Positions 23,641-34,585 of a DNA stretch of 64,000 nt are shown here, in pieces. Below the pieces are notes generated by a model. It was not told the DNA's origin and searched no databases. It saw only the letters and a program-made list of their open reading frames with translations. The translations under genes were made by a program, and so were the position numbers. The DNA is from Eucalyptus grandis (Eukaryota > Streptophyta > Magnoliopsida > Myrtales > Myrtaceae), in assembly GCF_016545825.1 (NCBI RefSeq), contig NC_052621.1, positions 20,014,910 through 20,078,909 on the forward strand, read 5' to 3'. Position 1 is the first letter of the stretch, and each line of letters starts with the position of its first letter.

Positions 23641-24458
23641 TGATTATGATGAAGATGTATGATGGTATATGCATGGCTTCGAGGTAAATATGCTTGGATG
23701 CATGATTGACATGTATGATGTTGTGATTGTATTGCATGTTGCAATGAGTGGTTATTGGATTCCTTTACCTACTGAGTGGTTGTACTCATCCATTCGGGGA
23801 CCAACATTTCAGATTAACAGGATGCCGCTCCCTATTGTCACGCGGGGTGTATTTTACGGCCTACCTTCCGATGTAGAGGTCGAGTGTGTGGAGATTGACT
23901 GTCCCACCATTCCTAGATTGACTTTCATCTGAGTGCACTATTTAGTTATGTATGATGTGGGCCTGGCTGGGGCCCCTGTTGTCTAGGAGTTCATATCCGT
24001 CCATGTTCGTCGAGACGGAGCGATGCGTGGGATGTTGCCGCCGCCACCGGCTCATGCACCGGAATGGGTGTGAGGGTCCGTGCGTGACAAGTAGGAGCTG
24101 AAACTTTTTGGGATGGTTAGCCGACACTAGTGATGGGGGATCTTGCACGTTAGTCGTAGTGGGTCGAGTGTTTCTTTTTGGGTTATGGCCAAGTGTGGCT
24201 TCATGTCCTGGCCTTTCTTTTGATGTACAGACCCAAGGAAACTCATCTTGAAAATATGTAAATAAAGTGTCGTGGCTTTGTCTTTTCTCATGATGATTAG
24301 TGGTGTGCAATTGTATCATGGTTGTTGGAGGGAGAGATGGAGATATTGTATTTTGCTTCCGCTAATGAGTCGCGCTGGGAACGCTTTCAAAAAAAAAAAA
24401 ATCTATGAACTTCGATGCTTCTTCTACAAGATGTAGTTAGTGTTCCATTAGATGTAAC

Positions 24459-24510
24459 AAAGGGGCGATGTGACACCCCGAACCACCTAGGGTCGCCACA
24501 GGCACCTAAC
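24459..24510. other. 52-bp spacer at the centre of the palindrome
   Basis: Unpaired sequence between the two arms. It contains TGTGACACCCC (24469-24479), which in reverse reads GGGGTGTCACA, a plausible LTR end (..CA). The right-arm LTR may therefore really finish at 24469 and the left near 24475, overlapping at TGTGACA. Confidence 0.6.
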
Positions 24511-27478
24511 GTTACACCTAATGGAACACTAACTACATCTTTAAGAAGAAGCATCGAAGTTCATAGACCTTCTTTTTTTTTTTAAGGTGGTCACTGCGCG
24601 ACTCATTAGCGGAAGCAAAATACAATATCTCCATCTCTCCCTCCAACAACCATGATACAATTGCACACCACTAATCATCATGAGAAAAGACAAAGCCACG
24701 ACACTTTATTTACATATTTTCAAGATGAGTTTCCTTGGGTCTGTACATCAAAAGAAAGGCTAGGACATGAAGCCACACTTGGCCATAACCCAAAAAGAAA
24801 CACTCGACCCACTACGACTAACGTGCAAGATCCCTCATCACTAGTGTCGGCTAACCATCCCAAAAAGTTTCAGCTCCTACTTGTCACGCACGGGCCCTCA
24901 CACCCATCCCGGTGCATCAGGCGGTGGCGGCGGCAACATCCCACGCATCGCTCCGTCTCGACAAACATGGACGGATATGAACTCCTAGACAATAGGACCC
25001 CCAGCCAGGCCCACATCATACATAACTAAATAATGCACTCGGATAAAAGTCAATCCAGGAATGGTGGGACAGTCGATCTCCACACACTCGACCTCTATAT
25101 CGGAAGGTAGGCCGTAAAATACACCCTGCGTGATAGCAGGGAACGGCATCCTGCTAATCTGAAATGTTGGTCCCCAAAGGGATGAGTACAACCACTCAGC
25201 AGGTAAATGAATCCAATAACCACTCATTGCAACATGCAATACAATCACAACATCATACATGTCAATCATGCATCCAAGCATACTTACCTCGAAGTCATGC
25301 ATATACCATCATAGATCTTCATCACAATCATAACACATACATATCATCAGGCCATGAGTGATCACCATCATATCATATCATTTATGCATATCATCATCAT
25401 ATCTTATATACATGTCATCATGCCATAGGTGATCATCATCATATCATGTCATATATGCATATCATTATCATATCTTATATACATGTCATCATGCCATAGG
25501 TGATCATCATCATATCATGTCATATATGCATATCATCATCATATCATGTCATATATGCATATCATTATCATATCTTATATACATGTCATCATGCCATAGG
25601 TGATCATCATCATATCATGTCATATATGCATATCATCATCATATCGTGTCATATATGCATATCATCATCATATCGTGTCATATATGCATATCATCATCAT
25701 ATCATGTCATATATGCATATTATCATGCCATAGGTGATCATCATCATGTCATGTCATATATGCATGATTCAATTTCTGCTTTAACTTTTAATTCGATCAC
25801 CACATCACTCTTTCTCGGGATCATCAGTTTCATCCCATACTATACACTCGCACCCCATCCTGGCATCGCGAGAAAAACCTCCGGCATTCAGCCATTTAAG
25901 ACCACCGGGCATCCGGCACCCCCACATTCCGGGTATCTCGCATCCCAACTAGCATCACGAGGCATCCTCTCGGGCAAAGACCTCCGAGGCTTCCGGCACC
26001 CAACCATTCCGGGCATCCTAATACTCCCAGGGCCATCCGGCCATGTATCTCTGTACATTCCAAGCATCCGGCACCCCCCATCCCGGGCATCCTGATACTC
26101 TCAGGGCATTATCATCTGCCACAAACAGATTCCTCATTTATCATTGATCATGTTTACCAATTTAGGTCTCAACTTAACATGTCACATGATGTAATGGCAA
26201 ACAAAATCACTTTCATACTTTGATCTATACATGCATCATCAGTCATCATCATACATGCAGCAAGGTACAATCATCCATAAAGATAAAATTCATGAAATTC
26301 ATACAATTTAAAATAGTCCATTTATCATGCCTTTTTTTGAAATTTATTTAAATCCCAGCTTGTACCATTTTCGAAAATATTTAAATTAAATATCCATATG
26401 ATTCTCAAAAATCATGAAATTAAGGCTAGTGATAGAAAATACAATAGGGTAATAATTTCATGAAAAATACAAGGCCAATCGAATTCCACACAAAATTATA
26501 ATTCACACAAATACAGCATGTAATTTCGGATAAAAACAGAATGCATAGTTTCCGAAATAATTTGATTAAAATATCCAAACGACCTCCGAAAATTATGAAA
26601 TTTTACCAGATTATAGCCAAGACACTAAAGTATATTTTTCATGAAGACTTCTAAGCCAAATTATTTTTATATTATTTTATACAGTCACACGAAGCTTCTG
26701 GATCTAACACCGAAACGTCCAGTGCATGTTTCTCCGAAATACTGAGTTTTCACCTACCTATTATTCTTAGTTTCCTCTGAAATTTGGATATGTTTTACTT
26801 CAAGAGGTCCCCTACAACTTTCATGAGAGATCTAAGTCAAACTTCCAGAGTATAGTCATCATACGGGTCCATGAAGTCTCGGGTAACCTGTACCGTGTCT
26901 CCAGATCTACGGTTTTCAAGAGTAAGTTGATTAACTAGGCTACACTTGTTAATTTTGCTTCAAATTTGATTATGTTAAACTTCAAGATGTTCTCTACAAG
27001 TTTCATGAAGAAGTCGAAAATAGATTCTTAGTAAAAATCAACATGCAACCACAAATCCACCGAAAGGTCAGTGAAATCGTTCCAGAATCTGGTGTCTCTG
27101 TAGGATGAGAGTTTGACCCCCCAAATCTCCATCATTTTGTACCAAATTCTAGTATGTTATAGTTTAAGATGTTGGCTACAACTTTTATGAAGAGATCAAA
27201 GTCAAAATCGAACTCAAAACATGCATGCAAGCGCTCACAAGATTCTGGGTCAGGCGGATCTCACGAAAACAGCATGCAAACTCAAGAACAAACCGCATTA
27301 GCTTCACTTCCTTGCCTCCAAACATCCTAGATTCCGACCACACATGCAAGACATTCATGCAAGAGTAGAAAGCGGATTCCCAACTTGCCTCTAGACCGAA
27401 CTAGCGACGAGCACACGGCGGCGAATGAGCGGCAACGGGCGGCGACAGACAAACGGACTGCGAGCTCCTTCCTCTCGG

Positions 27479-27520
<42 letters not shown>

Positions 27521-28001
27521 GGTTCTCTCTCTCACTTGGTCGAATAGCCAACCGGCCACCCTCTCTCTCTCCTCTTCCTTTTATTTCCCCAAATTCTCAT
27601 CATTAGCTTGCCTCCCCAATGGCCAATGCATGCCATCTCCCTTTTGCCACTTGTCATGATACATGCATTGGCTTTTGGGCTTGGGCTTGGGGCATTTGGG
27701 CCGGCACTCCTCCCCCTTTCATGGTTGACGGCAGCCCTACTTGTGGGCTTCAATGGGCTGGCCAACTTGGCCCATTAAAGGTCCACTCTTGGGCCTAAGG
27801 CCCAAACCTAAATAAAATCAAAATTTCCCCTTTTTCTATTCTTCCTTTAAGAATTTAATTACTAAATTCCACATGGCCAAAAATCTTGTAACATTTTATT
27901 TATAGGAATCTAATCTATGAGGTGTATAGCCAAGCATAGATTATTCTCATTAATTTATCCCATAGTCATAATTTCAAAAAAAATTCATGAACACAAGCAC
28001 A
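24511..28001 (-). mobile_element. Right arm of 7-kb inverted repeat: long LTR-like sequence
   Basis: This is the reverse complement of 20,968-24,458, also 3,491 bp. In the stretch nearest the centre (24,600-25,030 against 23,942-24,370) only scattered substitutions are visible. Farther out there are more substitutions, plus length changes in the 29-bp repeat block and the (CT)n tract at 27,480-27,518. Transcription, if any, would run leftward. The 125-codon frame at 24652-25029 is the near-identical partner of the one in the left arm. No transposase or polymerase domain was recognised. Confidence 0.7.
25335..25765 (-). repeat. Tandem 29-bp repeat, right arm
   Basis: Mirror of the left-arm block, with ATGTCATATATGCATATC units and interspersed GCCATAGGTGATCATCATC segments. 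Copy order differs from the left arm, so the blocks have changed since the arms separated. Confidence 0.85.
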
Positions 28002-29010
28002 TATTAGCCAAGTTGTGTTGTATATTATGCACGTTGTGTTCATGTCGAGACAGTTCGGCATGTCTATTAAACATAACCATGTCATTTTTTAGTTCATCAT
28101 ATGTATGTGTTATATTCTTATTTCGATACAATATGAGATAAATTGTCCGCCTACTCCCGCTGAGGAAACCCTTTTGTTGGTCCCTTCCTTGAACTTGGGG
28201 CATTGGCCCAAATCATAAAGCCCAACAACGTTATAACATCTTGTAGCGTGGGACGCCGGAGACACTTATTAGTAAAGTGAGCAAAAACCAACAAATTTTC
28301 CACATTTATTATTGGTAGATAAAAGGAATTTGAATTATCAACAAATGACTTATTAAAAAATTATTGATATAATGACAAAAAGAAAGTAATAAGTCATCTC
28401 TTAAAACTTCCATATTTGAAAATCTCAGTACATCAATGAAATAAAAGAAAGACAGAAGCTTGTGCCTTTGCTGTAGGCTAATATCAAAAGTTGTGTGAAG
28501 AAATCGAGTGAACGAATGATACTTAATTACTCGACAAAATGGTCATACTCACAGATTAATTTTGTGGTAATTATTTGACTGAGTGGTGATTCAATATGTA
28601 CGTTAATATTTTTATACCACGTGTATGGTACTAGTTGCGGCGGCCCCTCCATTTTTTTTGCATTACAATGATTTGGATTTCTTTAATGAGGGTTTCGAAT
28701 AATATAATTTTTTCTGGTCGAATAATATTCTATACGAAATAATACTTAAAAAAGAAAGCTTTAAGGCTGTTTGACAAATGGTTCGAGGGTACTGGTGAAC
28801 AACTTTCAAAATGGTCGGAAGAATCCGAAATTTCTCGAACTTCGCACGACGAACCCTTTTTGCAGGAAAAGGTGGGAAAGAGATGGTTTGGCATTTCGGC
28901 AGTTTTCTTTTTCAGGACTTGATCTTTTCCATCATTGCAAATCCGCCCCCCCAAATCGCACGGTCGAAGCTGCCACCTCATGCTTAACCCCTCTCTTGGA
29001 AAAAGCTCTC
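28002..29010. other. Intergenic, no gene seen
   Basis: AT-rich flank of the palindrome. Open frames at 28,730-29,055 on both strands show no known motif. Confidence 0.4.
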
Positions 29011-29016
29011 GTAGTG

Positions 29017-29077
29017 CGCATGACGCCGTGCGTGACGTCAAGGTTACGTCACTGACTGCAATTACGTAAATCCGTCA
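29017..29077. promoter_or_regulatory. Cluster of TGACG/ACGT motifs (bZIP-type sites)
   Basis: Within about 60 bp lie TGACG (from 29020), the palindrome TGACGTCA (29033-29040), TTACGTCA (29044-29051), TTACGTAA (29062-29069) and CCGTCAC (29072-29078). Such ACGT-core sites are bound by plant bZIP factors of the TGA/CREB-like type. No gene could be placed on either side, so the target is unknown. Confidence 0.45.
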
Positions 29078-29079
29078 CT

Positions 29080-30300
29080 TTTGTTAATTCTCTTGATCCA
29101 GTTCTTCCTTAGATGAGGCAACAGGACGGCGATTCTCTATCTTGCTAGTAAACTTATTATATGGATATTGATTCAATTTTAAACTTTCTAATGCAAATTA
29201 AGGTTTTTAATCTGTACGTGAAATTTCAACGTAACCCTTTCGGTTAATTTTTATTAGAACGCTGATGTGGTGATATGTAATATAGGATGTTTATTGATAA
29301 TTGAACTGCTAATTTCCAATAATAATTAACAGGAAGAATTATATTGGAATTTCACATAAAGTTTTAGGAATGAATTAGTAAAATTTGAAAATTTATGACT
29401 GAATTGGAAGCTGTACAACATGTTTAGAAATGATTGGTTAATTTTTGAATTTTAATATATTAGCTATAAATTTTATAACCATCTTTATTAGCATGGATGA
29501 ATGAGATGTGGAATGGAAACACTGACTGGGGATGGAGAAAGTAAGTTGATAGAAATAAGCTAAACATGAATTATATGAACTCGATATTTATAAGATGGAT
29601 GAACGGTGTCCTCATTGGCATCTCCGAAAATACTAACCACTGATGCATTCGGTCATAAATTTCATAGGATCCTTATTCATATGGAGTAATGGTATAGATA
29701 AACGTACATGGGCGAACCGAAGGCATGGAAACAAAAATTGCTTTTAGAAGTAGCAAAGTTGGAGAATGAAATCGAACTCGAATATTCTTGGCTAAGAAGC
29801 CTAATCAATAGTCACCTGTTTATACTGGGAAAGCTATATAAGGTTGTCTCAATTTTCAGTTTGTAAAGCTCGAACTTGAGTATGATTAGACTGACATTTA
29901 CTCATGATTATGGGAGACTTACTCCCTTTGTTATGTTTGTCTATAGGGTTATTATTAGGTCTAATAGATGCATAGAAAAAAATGTTAAACATGTTTCATC
30001 ATTAAATAATTGACAGGTGTATTTAAATTTGATTTTATAATCGAATTGTTTCGTGTGATAACAATATTTATAATTAAATCCCTTGTCCCCCATCACTGGA
30101 AAGACACCACAGCTGGAAATGTAGGTGGAATTTTTTATCACTTCTTTCTATCCCACTAACAAACTACTTCACCTCGGAAGCAGGGCAAACTATGTCAATG
30201 TATATTTTGAAAGAAAAAAAGATGGAGGAGGAAAGAGAATAAAGGGATGGAAAATGAGAAAGTCGAAAACTTATTATGTTTATACTATCCATTTATATCA
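29080..30300. other. Intergenic, AT-rich, no gene seen
   Basis: The stretch 29,230-29,460 resembles MITE text (GATGTGGTGATATGTAATATAGG, GGAATTTCACATAAA) and shares wording with the element at 59.4-59.8 kb. No coding signal. Confidence 0.4.
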
Positions 30301-30309
30301 ATTTAATCT

Positions 30310-30690
30310 TTTTTTTTAATTTGACTAATTGAGTTCTAAACCTTTTAACAATTTATCAATATAATCAATCCAATCAAATTTGATTAGAAATCACCGATAT
30401 AGATATTAACCATCTTACGTAGTATTCTCAATACCAATGTGGACAATTTTTTTTTTAAATTGATTTTTTCTTTTCTTTATTTCTTTATTGGCAAAAAAAG
30501 AAAAAAAACTCAGAAAAATTTTAAAAAAAATTGTCCACATGAGCGCCGACCATGCGCCGACCATGCTATATAGGACAATCAACACTGAGTGGACTGTCTT
30601 ATTAGCATTTTCTGATTAAAATTAGCCGAAAGGATTACATTGACCAATTTTCAAAAAGTTTAGTATTGAATGGCACAAGTGTAATAAGTT
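30310..30690. mobile_element. Foldback MITE with strong central hairpin
   Basis: Outer halves are imperfect inverted copies (GAGTTCTAAACCTTTTAAC against the reverse of TTTTCAAAAAGTTTAGTATTG). The inner part holds ATGTGGACAATTTTTTTT (from 30437) and its mirror AAAAAAAATTGTCCACAT (to 30541), a near-perfect stem. GCGCCGACCAT is doubled at 30543-30564. Non-coding. Confidence 0.6.
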
Positions 30691-31609
30691 TATGACTTTT
30701 TGGTGATTTTTCTTGATAGAAAACATATACATTTGTATTCATACATATTTATATGTGTCCGTATGTGTATATAGATGTGTGTATTTATGTCAAAAACGAG
30801 CTTTCACTTTTAAACTTCCTTAATAACCAATATCGAATAATAGGAAGTCAAAAAACTACCCACTTCTCCCTTTGCAGAACATAACTGCCCATGAGAGTCG
30901 GGGAAGCTTTAATAATACTTAATTTACAACTGTCTTATAAATTAAGAGTTTTAAATCTAATCTAGCATACGCATAGAATGTGCTTGAAATCTAGTCTTTA
31001 TATCAAGCCGAAACCTCCTATTGTCTAACTTTAAAGATATTCCACTATTACCCTGCCTCAAACTATATACAAAGTAGAATTACCCGCTACTCTCTCTTTT
31101 TATTAAGTAACCACTCAATTTGCACATTTTTAATATCTAACCTCATTGAATAAAAGAATTACTCACTATTACGTCCATTCAACTAAACAATCACCAAGTT
31201 TCTTCTAAAACATGATTCTTTTTTTTTCCCAAACATAATTAGTCTACCAAGTAGAGGCATCGCAGCTTATAACAATTTGTGGTATTTTGCAATAACATTT
31301 GTGGATCACTAAGTATCAACATTTTTAGGCCACGAACTCTATAATCAACTTAATATTCAGAGATAAATTACTAATTATGAGTCGAAACGAGTTACGACGA
31401 CTACATATAAACTACGGCACTTTAAATTATATTACTACATACAATTAACACCAATAACCAATTTCTGAGTTTTCTATATTCCAAAAGCCAGAAAATTTCT
31501 GAGTAATTTCTCGATTGACTGACAATGATTTCAACGTCGTGGGGAGAGGAAATCCTCAGAAGGTTAGAGCGGAAAGACGCCACCGTTAGACGATTGAGTT
31601 GAGCGAGCG

Positions 31610-31643
<34 letters not shown>

Positions 31644-32558
31644 GTCGACTTCTTATGGTAGTCCCTTACCCTTTTTCTATCTTCCAATGTTGATGATGAT
31701 GCTATAGAAAGTTTCAGCAATTAATTCTGCACTTGCTGTAACGCAAATGAAGGATTTGAATTTTCTAGGTTTCCCAACAACTAAATCGAAACGACAAACT
31801 AGCAGACATTTGTTAAAACAAGATTGATCCAGGTTGCTCTTTGAGCCAATGTTTTCCCCATCATTGCAGACACTAGATAAGGTGAGGACAGGTATGTCGA
31901 GACCTCTATGCGTCTTGTGACATTTTCGTGAAAAGGATATAAAAATGGCCCTCTTCCACTTGTCCCTAGTTCACATTTGGAAAACGATGTTTATGAATTG
32001 TTCTTTTGACAAAACAAATGGGTGTCCATCGTTAATAAATTATGTTTACGCGTAAGAGCATGTTCAAATTAAGGGCCAAGGTGTTGCTTAGAAATCTGCG
32101 ACCAGGCGCCCAGTCAATCTTGTCCCACCAAGATGCTAGTGGAGGCCTAAGGCGGATAATACGTGTAAGCACCGGACCCGTCATTCAAGGACTAATCAAT
32201 ATTTCATGAGACCGATGATATATTGAAGAATCGAATGTGTGATTTTCAACTGTCAAATCAAGTATTGGATAACTCAACCAACTATTTAAAATGTAAATTG
32301 ATGCGTCATGATAAAAGTAAAATTATAATATATTCGCCTCTTTAAACTTTTCTCACGAGTCATGACGTGCAAAATTGTCATCTCATTTTTGTCAATTTAA
32401 AATTTACAAGAACACCCGCTGATAAAACCTATCACATTATAAGCAATCTAGTCCCATGCATCTTCGAATACTGAGGAAGCATTGCGGGCATATGGTAGTG
32501 TCTGTAGCAGGAGATAAGGATGGGTTGGAAATGGGGGAATGCACACCATTGAAGAGAT
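30691..32558. other. Intergenic, no gene seen
   Basis: AT-rich apart from a (GA)n microsatellite at about 31,611-31,640, preceded by GAGCGAGCGAGCGAG. No coding content recognised. Confidence 0.4.
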
Positions 32559-32562
32559 AAAA

Positions 32563-32577
32563 GAAAGTACAAGAGAT
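32563..32577 (+). repeat. Target-site duplication, left copy, of LINE
   Basis: GAAAGTACAAGAGAT occurs here and again at 34571-34585, immediately flanking the LINE insert. Confidence 0.88.
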
Positions 32578-34570
32578 TTCGCGGAGGACGTGGTCTCAGA
32601 CAGGGAGATCCCATGTCTCCTTATTTGTTTACTTTAGTTATGGAAGTATTCTCCGGAGTGTTGATATCCCGCACGGCCAGCCAGGACTTTAAATACTTCT
32701 GGAGGTGTAAACCGGTCCGATTGACTCACTTATTCTTCGCCGACGACGTCTTTCTGTTCTGTCAAGCGGACTGGTTCTCGGTGTCCACTCTAAAGAGAGG
32801 CCTCGACATCTTTTCCTCATGGAGCGGACTCTACCCGAATAAGAGTAAGAGTGAGATCTTTATTTCTGGAGGTGACCAATCCATTCGGAATAGAATTCTC
32901 TGGGCATTCGGAATAGAATTCTCTGGGCATTTGGTTTACAGGAAGGTAAACTCCCTGTCCGGTACTTGGGAGTCCCTATCATTTCCTCTAGACTGAATAA
33001 GGCTGATTGCATTGATTTGACGAATCGCATTACTGCTAGGATTCAATCGTGGGCGCATCGGTTTCTATCGTTCGCGGGTAGATTACAGCTCATCCATTCA
33101 GTGCTTCATGCCATTCAATCCTTTTGGTCGAGTGTTTTCACTCTTCCTTCCTCTGTGGTAACTAACATTGAACGTATTACGAGACAGTTCTTATGGAAAG
33201 GTACGGCCTTGGGTCGGGGAGGCGCTAAGGTTGCGTGGGAAGACGTTTGTCTTCCAAAAACTGAAGGTGGTTTGGGGATCCGAAACCTAAGGGAATGCAA
33301 CAAAGCTTCAATGGTAAAATTTATTTGGATCCTTTTCTCCGACAAGGAATCTCTGTGGTGCCGTTGGATCCACTCCATCTTCTTATCCAAGAGGAACTGG
33401 AATGCACCTCAACCCAGAGCATGCTCCTGGTCTTGGAAGAAAATTCTCCAGCTTAGAGGCAACTTTCGAAGCTCCTTTAGATGGAAGGTTGGTAATGGTT
33501 TCTCTGTGTCCTTTTGGCATGACTATTGGTTGTCGTGTGGCCCTCTTGATTCATTTGTGCCTCCATCGTTCAGAACCGCTCTTCATATTCCCGATAATGC
33601 GGTGGTTGCTGATTTATTTTCGCCGTTAGGCCAGTCCTTTAAGGAGTTCTTACTTGAGATGGGGTATATCCCTCCCGAACTTGTCTTTAAGTAATGATAG
33701 ATTTATATGGTGCGGTCATCCATCGGGCATCTTCTCGGTTGGATCTGCTTGGAATGTTATTAGGAGTAAGAAAACTCCGATTAACTGGGCTCCTCTGATT
33801 TGGGACAATGCCATTGTTCCTCGGTACCAATTCATCCTCTGGCTTATCGTGAAGAATCGACTTCCCACGCAGAGTATGCTTCTATCCTATGGGCGCATAA
33901 ACTTCAGTGTATGTGCATTCTGCAGCGAAGTCCCTGATTCTAGAGACCATCTCTTCTTCGGATGTCGCATCTCGACTTCTCTGGCCTTCTTTTGGGCCGC
34001 CAGATGCAACCTTCCTTGGAGAAATCAATGCTGGAGTGAGGTACTCTCTTGGGCTCGAAAGTTCCTAACTGGAAATGATTTCTATCATAGAATTGTCCGG
34101 CTCTCCTTCGGGGCCCTTTGTCATCTCATTTGGAAGAAGAGGAATGCAATCATCTTCAGAGGTGAATCCCTTGTCGTTCCGGTGCTCAAAAACCACCTAA
34201 TTAAGGTGGTTAAGGACAAGGTTAGTACCTTCAAGAATGTCGATCCTACTCCGAGTAACAAGCGGCTTCAGAGAGGATGGGGCTTTGATCCGGCGGTCTT
34301 CTCCTCGGTCTCCTGTTGATCCTTCTTGTTTTCTGTATCTGGTTGTAATTCCGTTCTTTGCCTTTAGGTAGAGTGCAGGAGGTTCGGAGGTTGTCTCCGT
34401 TTGTCTTCTTTCTTCCTTAGGAGTTTCGTCGCTTATCGTGTAGCCTTGTGCTCTTTTACATCGGATCCCCCTCACTTTGCCGCCACTGGTCAGAGTGTGG
34501 GTTATGGTTCCGATCTTTTGTAAGCTTCCCCTCTTTTAATTTAATTACCTTTACCAAAAAAAAAAAAAAA
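32578..34570 (+). mobile_element. 5'-truncated LINE (L1-type non-LTR retrotransposon)
   Basis: The insert begins inside the reverse transcriptase gene at the GRGLRQGDPMSP motif, contains the catalytic FADD box, and runs through the RT thumb/C-terminal region. It ends with a zinc-finger-RVT domain (CAFC, HLFFGC), a 3' UTR and a poly-A run at about 34,556-34,570. The 5' half, with the endonuclease and most of the RT, is missing, the usual outcome of incomplete target-primed reverse transcription. A 15-bp target duplication flanks it. The reading frame is broken three ways: by truncation, by a 23-bp internal duplication (32882-32927), and by a frame change near 33,660-33,690. It cannot mobilise itself. 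Confidence 0.92.
32613..34319 (+). pseudogene. LINE ORF2 remnant (RT C-terminal part plus zf-RVT)
   Basis: Three open segments (32613-32996, 32966-33694, 33654-34319) lie in two frames. The first carries FADDVFLF and ends soon after the 23-bp duplication. The second contains the conserved RIQSWAHRFLSFAGRLQLI and LPKTEGGLGIRNL blocks typical of plant LINE polymerases. The third holds the zf-RVT domain with NRLPTQSMLLSYG and paired cysteines, and ends in SSVSC. The known role of the full protein is target-primed reverse transcription; this copy is dead. Confidence 0.9.
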
Positions 34571-34585
34571 GAAAGTACAAGAGAT

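Larger units (their letters stand above)
20968..24458 (+). mobile_element. Left arm of 7-kb inverted repeat: long LTR-like sequence
   Basis: The arm begins TGTGCTTGTGTTCATG and matches, as reverse complement, the sequence ending at 28,001. Arm length is 3,491 bp. Signs of a retrotransposon LTR in plus orientation: a TATA-like AAATAAAAGG near 21,388-21,398, a GA-rich leader with (GA)n at 21,457-21,489, repeated TCATGAAAGTTGTAG paragraphs, a TGTACTCATCC block near 23,780, and AATAAAG near 24,260. No gag, protease, RT or integrase was recognised. The 125-codon minus-strand frame at 23942-24319 and the 87-codon plus frame at 23669-23932 persist in both arms but look like LTR sequence rather than known proteins. 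Long LTRs of this style occur in the Tekay/Del lineage (inference). Confidence 0.7.

Noticed and set aside
23222..25765. CRISPR-like array in the regularly spaced repeats
   Set aside because: Units are contiguous 29-bp tandem repeats without unique spacers, and this is a plant nuclear sequence.
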